This document shows positions 1 through 8,195 of a stretch of 64,000 bases of DNA, in pieces. The first letter of the stretch is position 1. Every line of letters starts with the position of its first letter. The stretch lies in NCBI GenBank assembly GCA_963704025.1, contig CAVPGP010000002.1:992001-1056000 (forward strand). Direction: 5' to 3'. The position numbers and the translations under genes were made by a program. The notes beneath the pieces are model-generated. The model was not told where the DNA came from, made no database searches, and saw nothing but the letters and a program-made list of their open reading frames with translations. This stretch comes from CAVPGP01 sp963704025 (lineage in GTDB: Bacteria; Actinomycetota; Thermoleophilia; Gaiellales; Gaiellaceae).

Positions 1-19
1 AACTGCTCAGGGGGATCCG

Positions 20-1055
20 ATGAAGCAGAAGACCATCGCGGCGCTCACGGGGCTGCTCCTCGTCGCCGTCATCACTGCGTCGGCCGCCGCCCGCGGGCAG
101 GCGGCCCCGAAGGAGATCGCGCATCCGGTCATCTCCGGGACGCCGCGCGTCGGCCAGACGCTGACGACCTCGAACGGCACGTGGGACAGCGCCACGAGCT
201 ACACGTACAAGTGGCTGCGCTGCGACACGAATGCCGCCACGAACTGCGCGACGATCTCGGGTGCGACGGCACAGACGTACAAGCTCGTCGCCGCCGACCA
301 GAACCACACGATGGTGGCGCTCGTCACGGCCAAGAACGCAAGCGGCTCGACGACGACCAATGCGACACCGGTGGGCCCGGTCGCTGCGGACGTGAGGCCG
401 CAGCTGACCAGCTCGCCGTCCATCTCCGGCAAGCCGGTGGCGGGCCAGCAGCTGGGCGCGAGTCGCGGCGGCTGGACGGGCTGGCCCGACTCGTACAGCT
501 ACCAGTGGCAGCAATGCGACCCGGTCGGCGCCGCCTGCAACAACGTCTCCGGCGCGACCGGCCAGGTCTTCACGGCCCGCAACGAGGACGTCGGGCACAC
601 GATCCGCGTCCGAGTCACGGCTCGGAACCCGCGCGGCTCCACCGGGGCGACCTCCGGGGCGACCGACCTGATCGCCCAGCCGACCGGCAACACCGCCACC
701 GTGCCCGTGTCGAGCGTCAGCCTGCCCAACCGGCTCGGCGTCTCGGTGGCGTTCGTCCCCGGGCGTGCTCCGCTCGCGGGATCCGTTCGTCGCCCGCTTC
801 GAGGTGACGGAGTCGAAGAACCGCACCGTCAGCGGTGCGCTCGTCTACGCGATCGCGCTCCCGTACGGCCTGGTCGGGAACGCGGCCGAGGTCACCACGG
901 CCGCCGACGGCACGGCGTCGATCACGTTCACGCCCACGCGGCTGCTGCCGAAGAAGGGGTCGATCCAGTTCTTCGTCCGCGTGCGCAAGCCGGGCGAGGA
1001 TCCGCTGGCGGGCATCTCGAACCGCAGGCTGGTTCAGGTGCTGGTCCGCCGCTAG
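20..1055 (+). pseudogene. Secreted Ig-like repeat protein, frameshifted
   Basis: The N-terminus (MKQKTIAALTGLLLVAVITA) is a signal peptide. Two repeats of about 95 residues follow, each with the pattern G-x-P-x-V-G-Q-x-L, GTW/GGW, Y-x-Y-x-W-x-x-C, a second Cys, SGAT and V-x-V-T-A-x-N. This resembles the short Ig/fibronectin-like repeats of secreted proteins in Thermoleophilia; function unknown, probably surface adhesion or matrix. The reading frame breaks near 755-770: the first frame runs on into basic nonsense, while the +1 frame continues with SRDPFVARFEVTESKN and an Ig-like C-terminal domain ending at the TAG at 1053. Dropping one base in the cccgggc run at 757-763 restores a single protein of about 344 residues. 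A sequencing error or a recent mutation would both explain this. Confidence 0.6.
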
Positions 1056-1083
1056 TGGCTTGATGTGAAACTGGGGTGAGCCT

Positions 1084-1891
1084 TTAGGCGGCGTCGCTAC
1101 GCAGCGGTTCGGAGGGCGGGCGCGGGAGGGGCCCGCTCGCCCTCCGGCTCCAGCGCGGGCACAAGTTTCGTCGGCGGGCCGGGAGCGCAGGATCAGCACC
1201 ACGGCGCCGACGAACGCGAAGGCCAGGAGCGACCGGGTCGACGGCAGCTGCAGGCGCGAGAGCTCGTCGGCCGCGGCGCCCGCCACCGCCAACAGCGCGG
1301 AGGCGGTCAGCATCTGCATCGACGCGGCGACGAGCGGCCGACGCGGAAGCGGCAGCCGCGGCGCGAACACCGACCCGACGGCCCACGCGAGCGCTCCCAG
1401 GACGATCACGCCGGCGCCGATCGGGTCGACCTGACCCGACGGTCCGACGAGGAACGCAACGCCTGCGATCCCCGCGATCAGCCCGACGGTGCCCAGGGGC
1501 CCAGGCGACGGCCTGACGTGAGCCACTCCAGGACGGCCACGAAGAGCGGCACGCACGCGACGATCAGCGCCGTCAGTCCGGACGGCACGCGCTGCTCGGC
1601 CCAGGCGATGCCCCCGCATCGAGCACGAGCAGCAGGGCCCCGACCGCCGCCGCCGCGAACCACTGCGTGGCGCCGGGCCGGTCGCCCAGCGCTTCGCCGC
1701 GGCGGATCGAGAAGGCGTAGGAGGGCGCCGGCGAGCCCAAAGCGCAGCGAGGACATCAGGAGCGGGGGCATCGTCCGGATCCCGACCATGACGCCGAGAT
1801 ACGTCGAGCCCCAGACGAGGTACACCGTCCCGAGGGCGAGCCAGCTGCGCGTGCACCCTGCCATCCTCCCCTGCTGGCAAGGCGCGTCCAT
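1084..1891 (-). pseudogene. EamA/DMT-family drug/metabolite exporter, decayed
   Basis: Pieces of an EamA-type inner-membrane exporter are spread over three reading frames. The N-terminal frame has LVWGSTYLGVMVGIRTMPPL and LRFGLAGALL, the usual first two helices. The next frame (YAFSIRRGEALGDRPGATQW) begins near 1735, the first frame returns near 1615 (GGIAWAEQRVPSGLTALIVA), and a third break near 1505 leads into LIAGIAGVAFLVGPSGQVD. After the helix LLAFAFVGAVVLIL the sequence turns into basic filler, so the last three or four membrane helices are missing. One insertion, two deletions and a lost C-terminus make this a true pseudogene rather than a single read error. Possible starts are ATG 1891 or 1864. 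It converges on the broken gene upstream. Confidence 0.7.
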
Positions 1892-1896
1892 TACGG

Positions 1897-1916
1897 CCAA
1901 TCAGATCTTCGATTGG
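1897..1916. promoter_or_regulatory. Inverted repeat CCAATC-N8-GATTGG
   Basis: Six-base arms separated by AGATCTTC lie just upstream of the decayed EamA gene, a position suited to an operator. No regulator gene is next to it, so the role is a guess. Confidence 0.2.
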
Positions 1917-1975
1917 GACGATCAGCCGCGCTAATCGGCCGGCGACGAAGCCAGCAGGCTCTCCGGAGTTGCCTC

Positions 1976-2479
1976 CTAGTAGGGCTGGTCGTCGTCGGAG
2001 GAGATGGGGCCGATGCCGGCCACGACCGTCTCCTGCGACCGCTCGTGCAGCCGCTCCCGCCCGCGCTTGACCGCCCCGAGGAACTTCTCGAGGTTGACCT
2101 CGAGCGTCGAGAGGATCGAGTCGGCCCAGTCCTCCATCTCGAGTCGCGTCTCCCGCGCCTGGCGGCGCGCCTCGTCGATGATGTCCTGCGCCTGCCGCTC
2201 GGCGAGCTTGACGATCTCCGTCTGCGACGCCTCGCGCACCGCCTGCTCGCGCGCCTCGGCCACGAGCCGGTCGACCTCGCGCTTCGCCTCGGCGAGCATC
2301 TCCTGCCGTTCCTTGACGATCCAGCGCGCCTGCTTGATCTCCTCCGGGATCGTCGCCCGCATCTGGTCGAGGATGTCGTAGATCTCCTCGCGGTCGATGC
2401 GGACCTGATCCGTGAGGGGAACGGCCTTCGCGTTGTGCACGAGGTCGTCGAGCTTGTCGATGAGAACGAGGACGTCCAT
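1976..2479 (-). CDS. SepIVA/DivIVA-like coiled-coil cell-division protein
   Basis: A 167-residue protein that is almost entirely charged alpha-helix. A short N-terminal segment (MDVLVLIDKLDDLVHNAKAV) is followed by EEIYDILDQMRATIPEEIKQARWIVKERQ and a long coiled coil to about residue 150, then a polar tail ending in SSDDDQPY. The N-terminal DKLDDLV-AKxVPLT and IPEEI-ARxIV pattern matches actinobacterial SepIVA-like proteins (DivIVA-domain family). In mycobacteria SepIVA acts at the cell envelope and septum and is also encoded near coaD, as here. It has no membrane segment, so it would act on the cytoplasmic face. It is the last gene of the recG-rsmD-coaD run, 39 bases after coaD. The role is inferred from family and context. 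Confidence 0.7.
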   Translation of the reverse strand: MDVLVLIDKLDDLVHNAKAVPLTDQVRIDREEIYDILDQMRATIPEEIKQARWIVKERQEMLAEAKREVDRLVAEAREQAVREASQTEIVKLAERQAQDIIDEARRQARETRLEMEDWADSILSTLEVNLEKFLGAVKRGRERLHERSQETVVAGIGPISSDDDQPY

Positions 2480-2518
2480 GGGTCGAGAAGTCTACCCCTG
2501 AGGCTCTTGCTGTGGGCG

Positions 2519-3034
2519 CTATTCCTGCGGGCTGAGCGGAGCGCCGCCGCGCCCGTCAGGGAACTTCTCCCTGAGCCGGACCGCGACGGTTTCGGGCACG
2601 AGCCCCTCCACCGTTCCGCCGAACGCGGCGATCTCCTTCACGCCGCTCGAGGAGATGAAGCTGACCTCCGGGCGCGCCATCACGTAGACGGTCTCGATGT
2701 CCGGCGCGAGGTGCCGGTTGAGCTGGTTCATCTGGTACTCCCACTCGAAGTCGGAGATGACCCGCAGGCCCTTGACGATCGCCTTCGCGTCCCAGCGCCG
2801 CGCGAACTCGACCACGAGCTCGGCGAAGACGTCCACCTCGACGTTGTCGAGCCCGCGCAGGGCGTCCTTCAGGAACTCGACCCGCTCCTCGAGCGTGAAG
2901 AGCGGCTGCTTGTGGTGCGGGTTTCCGACCACGCCGACGACGACGCGGTCGAAGATCGAGCAGGCCCGGTCGATCACGTCCACGTGGCCGTTCGTGACCG
3001 GGTCGTACGACCCTGGGCAGATCGCGGTGATCAT
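2519..3034 (-). CDS. coaD: Phosphopantetheine adenylyltransferase
   Basis: Transfers AMP from ATP to 4'-phosphopantetheine to form dephospho-CoA, the fourth step of coenzyme A synthesis, in the cytoplasm. The protein is 171 residues (family usual about 160). The nucleotidyltransferase signature GSYDPVTNGHVDVI is at residues 8-21, with the GxH of the T/HxGH motif. VKGLRVISDFEWEYQMNQLN near residue 90 is the conserved substrate-binding helix region, and FISSSGVKEIA near 135 is the C-terminal ATP-binding ISST-type motif. The start ATG at 3034 gives a normal N-terminus, MITAICPGSYDP. It lies 97 bases after rsmD in the same direction, the usual actinobacterial pairing. Confidence 0.96.
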   Translation of the reverse strand: MITAICPGSYDPVTNGHVDVIDRACSIFDRVVVGVVGNPHHKQPLFTLEERVEFLKDALRGLDNVEVDVFAELVVEFARRWDAKAIVKGLRVISDFEWEYQMNQLNRHLAPDIETVYVMARPEVSFISSSGVKEIAAFGGTVEGLVPETVAVRLREKFPDGRGGAPLSPQE

Positions 3035-3131
3035 CCCCGCCCCTCGCCGGCGTCGGCTCCCGCCGCGCGCGGCGCGGCTCCGCCGCCGCCTGACGCCGCG
3101 AACGGGGATTCGTCTGACCTTGAGGACGGCA

Positions 3132-3656
3132 TCATCGCTCGAAGAGGGTCAGCCGCACGGAGCCGTACCTGCGGCTCGTCCGCTCGGAGAGGGCGAGCTC
3201 CGGGTGCTGCTTGTCCCGCGTCTCGAGGACGACGAGGCCGTCGTCGGCGAGCAGGCGGGGCAGGTGCGTGGAGAGCGGCACGGCCAGGGATTCAACCATC
3301 TCGTACGGCGGGTCGATCAGGATCAGGTCGTACCGGCGGCGCTCGGCTGCGAGAAATCGCCTCACGTCCTGCTGCAGGACGCGGGCGCCGGTGAGCCGCA
3401 GCTTGTCGAGGTTCGCGTTGATGGTGCGGGCGGCATCGCGGTCGGATTCGACGAAGGTGGCCGTCGCGGCGCCCCGTGAAAGCGCCTCGATCCCCATCGC
3501 GCCGGAGCCGGCGAAGAGGTCGAGCACCGCGGCGTCGTCGACGGGCCCGATCAGATTGAACGCCGCCTCCCGGACGCGGTCGCCCGTCGGCCTGGTCGTC
3601 GCGCCCTTGGGCGCGGCGATCCGGTGGCCCTTGCGGCTGCCGGCGATCACGCGCAC
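3132..3656 (-). CDS. rsmD: 16S rRNA (guanine966-N2)-methyltransferase RsmD
   Basis: Methylates N2 of G966 in 16S rRNA using S-adenosylmethionine. The 174-residue protein has the family start MRVIAGSRKGHRI, the substrate segment TRPTGDRVREAAFNLI, the SAM-binding loop DLFAGSGAMGIEALSRGA (residues 45-62) and the catalytic DPPY motif at about residue 115. Length is typical. The small membrane protein upstream ends 20 bases before this start and coaD follows downstream, the common recG-rsmD-coaD order. Confidence 0.95.
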   Translation of the reverse strand: MRVIAGSRKGHRIAAPKGATTRPTGDRVREAAFNLIGPVDDAAVLDLFAGSGAMGIEALSRGAATATFVESDRDAARTINANLDKLRLTGARVLQQDVRRFLAAERRRYDLILIDPPYEMVESLAVPLSTHLPRLLADDGLVVLETRDKQHPELALSERTSRRYGSVRLTLFER

Positions 3657-3676
3657 GGCCGGTTCCTCAGCGCGCG

Positions 3677-3808
3677 CTAGCGGCCCGCGGCGTCGTCATG
3701 CTCGGCCCGGACGCGTTGGGCGACCTGGCCGGCCGAGACGAGCGCCACCCACATCGCGCCGACGAGGACGATGCAGAGGACGAGGAGCGTGAGTGCGACT
3801 GGGTCCAT
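3677..3808 (-). CDS. Small single-span membrane protein (43 aa)
   Basis: A 43-residue reading frame lies between recG and rsmD, with ATG at 3808 and TAG at 3677. It starts MDPVALTLLVLCIVLVGAMW, a clean hydrophobic helix over residues 4-26 with no charge, followed by a polar tail (QVAQRVRAEHDDAAGR) predicted to face the cytoplasm. It fills the gap between recG (stop 3852) and rsmD (start 3656) in the same direction and with the same codon use, so it is probably a real gene of the operon. I do not recognise the family. Tiny one-helix proteins often act as partners of larger membrane or division proteins; nothing here shows which. Confidence 0.6.
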   Translation of the reverse strand: MDPVALTLLVLCIVLVGAMWVALVSAGQVAQRVRAEHDDAAGR

Positions 3809-3851
3809 GTGTAGCGGAAGCGGTGAGCGTCGGTTCAGGGATTCGCGGCTT

Positions 3852-5945
3852 CTACGTCAATGCCTGCCGGTCGACAGCGCCGAAGAGGGACTCCACCTCG
3901 TCGTCGAGCGGGCCGTGGGCGTCCAGCAGGTTAGCGGCACTCTCTCGCGCGCGCTCCAGCAAGCGGCGATCCGCGGTCAGGCGCGCGAAGCGCAGGTCGG
4001 AGAGCCCCGCCTGGCGCGTTCCGAGCAGCTGGCCGCCGCCGCGGATCTCCAGATCCTTCTCGGCGAGCGCGAAGCCGTCCGTCGACGCCACGAGCGCCTC
4101 GAGCCGCTCCTTCGCGGCGTCCGTGAGGTCGTCATGCGGCCGCGAGATCAGCAGGCAGTACGACTGCTCCTCGCCGCGGCCGACGCGGCCGCGCAGCTGG
4201 TGCAGCTGGGCGAGGCCGAAGCGATCGGCCTCCTGGACGATCATGATCGTCGCGTTCGGGACGTCGATCCCGACCTCGATCACCGTCGTGGCGACGAGCA
4301 CGTCGAGCTCGCGCGCCTTGAAGCGCGCCATCAGCTCGCGCCGCTCCGCCGGCCTCAGCCGACCGTGCAGGAGACCCACGCGGTAGTCCTTCAGCTCGGC
4401 CCGCCGGAGCCGGTCGGCCTCCGCCTCGGCCGCGCGGGCGAGCGACGTCTCGGTCTCCTCGATCAGCGGGCAAACGACGTACGCCTGGCGTCCGTCGTCG
4501 AGGTGCTTCCGCAGCCGCTTGTACGCGTCGGACGAGCGCTCGGCCGTCACCCACGCCGTCACGATCGGCTTGCGGGAGGCCGGCGGCTTCGCGATCTCCG
4601 AGACGGAGAGGTCGCCGTAGACGGTCAGCGCGAGCGTGCGGGGGATCGGCGTCGCGGTCATGTGCAGGACGTGCGGCGTGCGGCCGGTTGCGAGCGCCTT
4701 GCGCTGCTCGACGCCGAAGCGGTGCTGCTCGTCGACTACCGCCACCGCCAGGTCGGCGAACTCGACCCCTTCCTGGATCAAGGCATGCGTGCCGACCGCG
4801 ATCTGCGCCTCGCCGCTGCGCAGCAGGTCGCGCGTCGCAGGCGGCGTCGCGCTCGTGACGAGCACGCACGAGACGCCGAGCTCGGCGCAGAGTCCCTCGA
4901 TGGTGAGGAAGTGCTGCTCGGCGAGCGTCTCCGTGGGGGCCATCAGCGCTCCTTGCGAGCCCGATTCGACGGCACGCAGCAATGCATAGAGGGCGACGAC
5001 GGTCTTGCCCGAGCCGACGTCCCCCTGCAGCAGTCGCTGCATGGGAGCCGTGCGCCTCAGGTCGAGGTCGAGCTCCGCGATCGCCCGCTCCTGGTGCTCC
5101 GTCAGCTCGAACGGCAGCGCCTGCAGGTAGCGGGCGACGAGCTCGCCCGGCTCGCCGAGCGCCGTCGCGACTGCCTCCTCCGCGTCTGCCTTCCGGCGCA
5201 GGATCCCGAGCTGCAGCGCGAGCAGCTCCTCGAACGCGAGGCGCTTGCGCGCCTCCTCCCCCTCGGACTCGTCCCGCGGGAAGTGGAGCGCCGCGAGCGC
5301 GTCGGCCTTCAAGGGCAGCCCCGCACGCTGACGCAGCTCGGCCGGCAACGGATCGGGGACGTCGCGTGAGTGGGGCAGCGCCGCGCGCGCGAGGTCGCGC
5401 AGCCGTTTGACGGGGACGTCTTCGCTGGCCGGGTAGACAGGCGCGAAGTCGGCCGTGGACTGCGCCGAGTGGGCCCCGCCGAGGTCGTAGGACTTGACCT
5501 GGAACCCGTACCGCGTCAGCTGACCGCGCAGGCGAACGTGCGTCCCCGGCGTCAGCTTGTCGGCGAGCCACGGCTGGTTGAACCAGCGCGCCGCGATTGT
5601 GCCGCTCGGGTCCCTGATCCGAGCGTCCACCGCGGTCAGCCGTCCGCGCATGCGGCGCAGCCTCGCCGACACGACCACGCCGGCGATCGCCACCTCGTCC
5701 TCGCCGAAGAGGTCGGAGATCGCGACCTCGGGCGCCGCCGGCTCGTAGCGCCGCGGCCGGCGGAGGAGGACGTCCCCCACCGTCTGCAGGCCGAGCGTCG
5801 CGAGCTTGCGCTTCAGCGGGGAGCCGACGCCGGGCAGCGTCTCCACGCCGGCGAGGAGCCGCTCCGGACGGGGGCGGCCACGTGGCGGCGGCCAGGAATC
5901 CGGGCTCTCCAGGCTGGCGAAGCCCGTGGGAAGGCGGGTCTGCAT
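3852..5945 (-). CDS. recG: ATP-dependent DNA helicase RecG
   Basis: Branch-migrating superfamily 2 helicase that remodels stalled replication forks and Holliday junctions. 697 residues, full family length. The N-terminal wedge/OB region holds LPGVGSPLKRKLATLGLQTVGDVLLRRPRRYE (about 38-70) and an OB fold to about 180. Helicase motifs follow in order: LLQGDVGSGKTVVA (Walker A, about 305), APTETLAEQH (Ia), VVDEQHRFGVEQR (DExH, about 400), MTATPIPRTLALT (III), VCPLIEE, TTVIEVGIDVPN and QLRGRVGRGEEQSYC (VI, about 590). All motifs are intact. It is the first gene of the minus-strand run toward coaD. Confidence 0.97.
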   Translation of the reverse strand: MQTRLPTGFASLESPDSWPPPRGRPRPERLLAGVETLPGVGSPLKRKLATLGLQTVGDVLLRRPRRYEPAAPEVAISDLFGEDEVAIAGVVVSARLRRMRGRLTAVDARIRDPSGTIAARWFNQPWLADKLTPGTHVRLRGQLTRYGFQVKSYDLGGAHSAQSTADFAPVYPASEDVPVKRLRDLARAALPHSRDVPDPLPAELRQRAGLPLKADALAALHFPRDESEGEEARKRLAFEELLALQLGILRRKADAEEAVATALGEPGELVARYLQALPFELTEHQERAIAELDLDLRRTAPMQRLLQGDVGSGKTVVALYALLRAVESGSQGALMAPTETLAEQHFLTIEGLCAELGVSCVLVTSATPPATRDLLRSGEAQIAVGTHALIQEGVEFADLAVAVVDEQHRFGVEQRKALATGRTPHVLHMTATPIPRTLALTVYGDLSVSEIAKPPASRKPIVTAWVTAERSSDAYKRLRKHLDDGRQAYVVCPLIEETETSLARAAEAEADRLRRAELKDYRVGLLHGRLRPAERRELMARFKARELDVLVATTVIEVGIDVPNATIMIVQEADRFGLAQLHQLRGRVGRGEEQSYCLLISRPHDDLTDAAKERLEALVASTDGFALAEKDLEIRGGGQLLGTRQAGLSDLRFARLTADRRLLERARESAANLLDAHGPLDDEVESLFGAVDRQALT

Positions 5946-5956
5946 CGCAACGGCGC

Positions 5957-7399
5957 TCAGGATGCTCCGAGTATAGGACCGGGACCGGCGGACCCTCGCA
6001 GGTGGATGACGGCGTCGACGCCGCCGGTGCCGGCGCGGCGCAGCTCGACCGCGCCGCCGTCGGCGCGGACGAGCCGGTCGACGATCGCGAGCCCCAAGCC
6101 TGAGCCGCCCAGCCCGGAGCCGCCCAGCCCGGAGCCGCCCAGCCCGGAGCCGTCCACCCCTGACCGGCCGCGCCCGTCCGCCCCGCGCCAGAAGCGGTCG
6201 AAGGCCCGCGTGCGCTGCTCGTCGGTCAGTCCAGGCCCCTCGTCGACCACGTGCAGCTCGCCTGCGCGCGCCCAGAGGCGAAGGACCGAGCCTTCGGGTG
6301 AGGCGTCGAGCGCGTTCGCGATCAGGTTGTCGAGCACCTGTTCGAGCCGCTCAGGGGTGACGAAGGCGCGCTCTCCCCCGGGCACGTCCACCTCGAGCGC
6401 GATCCCGCGCTCGTCGGCGAACGCGGCCCAGGCGTCGGCCCGCGCCTGGACGAGCGGCGCCAGCGGCACGCGCTCCGAGGCCTGGCCGGCCGCGTCGGCA
6501 CGGGCGAGCACCAGCAGCCCCTCGACGAGGCGCGAGAGCCGCTCGACCTCGGCCAGCGCCCCCTCGAGATCCCGCCTCCCTTCCGGACCGACGTCGCGAG
6601 CGAGGTTCTCCAGCCGCAGGCGAAGCGCCGTCAGCGGGGTGCGCAGCTGGTGCGACGCGTCGGCGACGAACGCCTCCTGCGCCCGGACGAGCGTCTCGAT
6701 CTTGCGGACCATGACGTTGAACTCCGACGCGAGCGATCGGACCTCCGGCGGCCCGCTGCGCTCGTCGGCGCGCACGGCGAGGTCGCCCTCCCCCGCCCTC
6801 GACGCCGCGCGCTCGAGCGCCGTCAGCGGAGCCACGACCGAGCGGGCGAGCACGAAGCCGATCAGCGCCGTCAGCCCGAGCACGATCGCCGCGATCCCGA
6901 GCAGCGTCAGCCAGTAGCGGTGCACACGCGCGTCGAGGGTCGAGGTCGGCGAGGTGATCCGAACGGCGCCCAGCACCTTGCCGCTCGACGCGACCGGGAC
7001 GGCGACGTAGATGAGGCCGTGGCCCAGTGTCTGCGAGTAGCGCGTGCCGGTGGCGACCCTGCCGGCGAGCGCGGATGCAATCTCGGGACGAGAGCGGAAC
7101 GAGCGGCCGGCCGGCCCGTCCGAGTCGACGAGCGAGACGCCGCGGCTGTCGACCAGGACGACGCGGCTGCCCGTGTCCGCGCGGTAGCTGCGGGCAACGG
7201 TGCCGAGCGCGCCGCGGGTCCGCCCGCCGCCCTCGAGCAGATCCTCGGACAGCGATCCGTACGCGACCGAGTCGCGCTCCACCTTCGCCGTCAGGTTCTG
7301 CAGCTCGTTCCGCCGGTAGGTGACCGCCAGCGGCACCTCCAGCACGACCAGCACGAGCAGCGCCAGCGACAGGTAGCCGAGAAGCAGCCGCCGGTTCAC
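5957..7399 (-). CDS. Sensor histidine kinase (two-component system)
   Basis: A 480-residue membrane kinase. The GTG start at 7399 overlaps the regulator's stop (GTGA), so the two are co-translated; longer readings upstream only translate the regulator in another frame. Layout: transmembrane helix 1 (LLLGYLSLALLVLVVLEVPL, residues 4-23), extracytoplasmic sensor domain of about 130 residues, helix 2 near 160-185, HAMP, the H-box ADASHQLRTPLTALRLRL with the phospho-accepting His, the N-box NLIANALDASP, the G1 box VVDEGPGL, the F-box FDRFWRG and the G2 box GSGLGLAIV. The ATP lid between F and G2 contains an unusual tandem GLGGS repeat (see 6102-6161). The signal is unknown. The divergent electron-transfer operon is the likely target. 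Confidence 0.93.
   Translation of the reverse strand: MNRRLLLGYLSLALLVLVVLEVPLAVTYRRNELQNLTAKVERDSVAYGSLSEDLLEGGGRTRGALGTVARSYRADTGSRVVLVDSRGVSLVDSDGPAGRSFRSRPEIASALAGRVATGTRYSQTLGHGLIYVAVPVASSGKVLGAVRITSPTSTLDARVHRYWLTLLGIAAIVLGLTALIGFVLARSVVAPLTALERAASRAGEGDLAVRADERSGPPEVRSLASEFNVMVRKIETLVRAQEAFVADASHQLRTPLTALRLRLENLARDVGPEGRRDLEGALAEVERLSRLVEGLLVLARADAAGQASERVPLAPLVQARADAWAAFADERGIALEVDVPGGERAFVTPERLEQVLDNLIANALDASPEGSVLRLWARAGELHVVDEGPGLTDEQRTRAFDRFWRGADGRGRSGVDGSGLGGSGLGGSGLGGSGLGLAIVDRLVRADGGAVELRRAGTGGVDAVIHLRGSAGPGPILGAS
6102..6161. repeat. In-frame 15-bp tandem repeat in the kinase ATP lid
   Basis: Three perfect copies of a 15-bp unit (gagccgcccagcccg) at 6102-6116, 6117-6131 and 6132-6146, then a diverged fourth copy. 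In the kinase each copy adds five residues (GLGGS-type), giving a flexible Gly/Ser stretch directly before the GLGLAIV box. The 15-bp unit keeps frame whatever the copy number. Confidence 0.85.
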
Positions 7400-8052
7400 G
7401 CGGAGGGCCGGAGCCTGAAGCCCACGCCCCGTACCGTCTCGATCCAGGCCGGGTCGCCGAGCTTCTTGCGCAGCGACGCGACGTGGACGTCGATGGTCTT
7501 CGTCGGGCCGTACCAGGTCGTCTCCCACACCCGCTCGAGCAGCGTCCGCCGGCTGACGACGGTCCCGGGCTCCTCCGCGAGCACGGCGAGGACGTCGAAC
7601 TCCTTGGCGGTCAGGGGTAGCTCCTCGCCGGACAGAAGCGCGCGACGCGCCCTCACGTCCACCTCGAGCGGGCCGACCACGGACCTGCCGCTCTCGCTCC
7701 GCCCGGACGAACGGCGCGTCACCGCCTTGATCCGCGCCACGAGCTCTCGGAGCCCGAACGGCTTGACCACGTAGTCGTCGGCCCCGAGCTCCAGCCCCAC
7801 GACCCGGTCGACCTCCTCGCCGCGGGCGGTGACCATGATGATGGGGACGTCCGTGCGGGTGCGGAGCCGGCGGCAGACCTCGTAGCCGTCGATGTCCGGC
7901 AGCCGGATGTCGAGCAGCACGAGATCGGCGGGGCCCGCGGCGAGGGCCGCCTCGCCGGTTGCGGCGCGCTCGACGTCGTAGCCCTCGCGGCGTAGGCCCT
8001 CCGCCAGCGGCTCGGCGATCGCATCCTCGTCCTCGACGATCAGCAGTCTCAC
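7396..8052 (-). CDS. OmpR/PhoB-family response regulator
   Basis: 218 residues from a GTG start at 8052 (VRLLIVEDEDAIAEPL). The receiver domain (1-120) has the acidic pair ED at 7-8, the phospho-acceptor Asp in VLLDIRLPDIDGYE, the switch Thr in MVTARGEE and the Lys in DYVVKPFG. The C-terminal winged helix (about 130-218) has LPLTAKEFDVLAVLAEEPGTVVSRRTLLERVW and TIDVHVASLRKKLG, the OmpR-type DNA-binding signature. Upstream in-frame codons reach into the divergent promoter and lack family resemblance, so the GTG is preferred. The stop overlaps the kinase start by four bases. It is divergent from the electron-transfer operon. Confidence 0.95.
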   Translation of the reverse strand: MRLLIVEDEDAIAEPLAEGLRREGYDVERAATGEAALAAGPADLVLLDIRLPDIDGYEVCRRLRTRTDVPIIMVTARGEEVDRVVGLELGADDYVVKPFGLRELVARIKAVTRRSSGRSESGRSVVGPLEVDVRARRALLSGEELPLTAKEFDVLAVLAEEPGTVVSRRTLLERVWETTWYGPTKTIDVHVASLRKKLGDPAWIETVRGVGFRLRPSA

Positions 8053-8102
8053 GACGGCATTGTCACGAACGGGCGGGGCGGCGGGATCCGTTCTTTCCCG
8101 AA

Positions 8103-8130
8103 CCTTTACGCGCCCCGGGAACTCCTTTAC
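8103..8130 (+). promoter_or_regulatory. Candidate response-regulator boxes: two CCTTTAC repeats 21 bp apart
   Basis: CCTTTAC occurs at 8103-8109 and again at 8124-8130, two helical turns apart, in the 143-bp gap between the regulator gene and the divergent operon. OmpR/PhoB-type regulators bind direct repeats on one DNA face, so these are candidate sites for autoregulation and for control of the operon. Confidence 0.4.
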
Positions 8131-8195
8131 CGGCGCCGCGCCCGCGCTTGCCGCGACCGGGCGTAGCGTCGAAGACGTCCACACAGGAGGTTCCG

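Noticed and set aside
3771..5369. Long plus-strand frame of 532 codons opposite recG
   Set aside because: Arg/Leu-rich shadow translation of an intact recG, as are the many other long opposite-strand frames in this high-GC sequence.
5957..7528. Longer histidine kinase starting at 7528
   Set aside because: The extra 43 residues are the regulator gene read in another frame; the GTG at 7399 overlaps the regulator stop and begins with the expected membrane helix.
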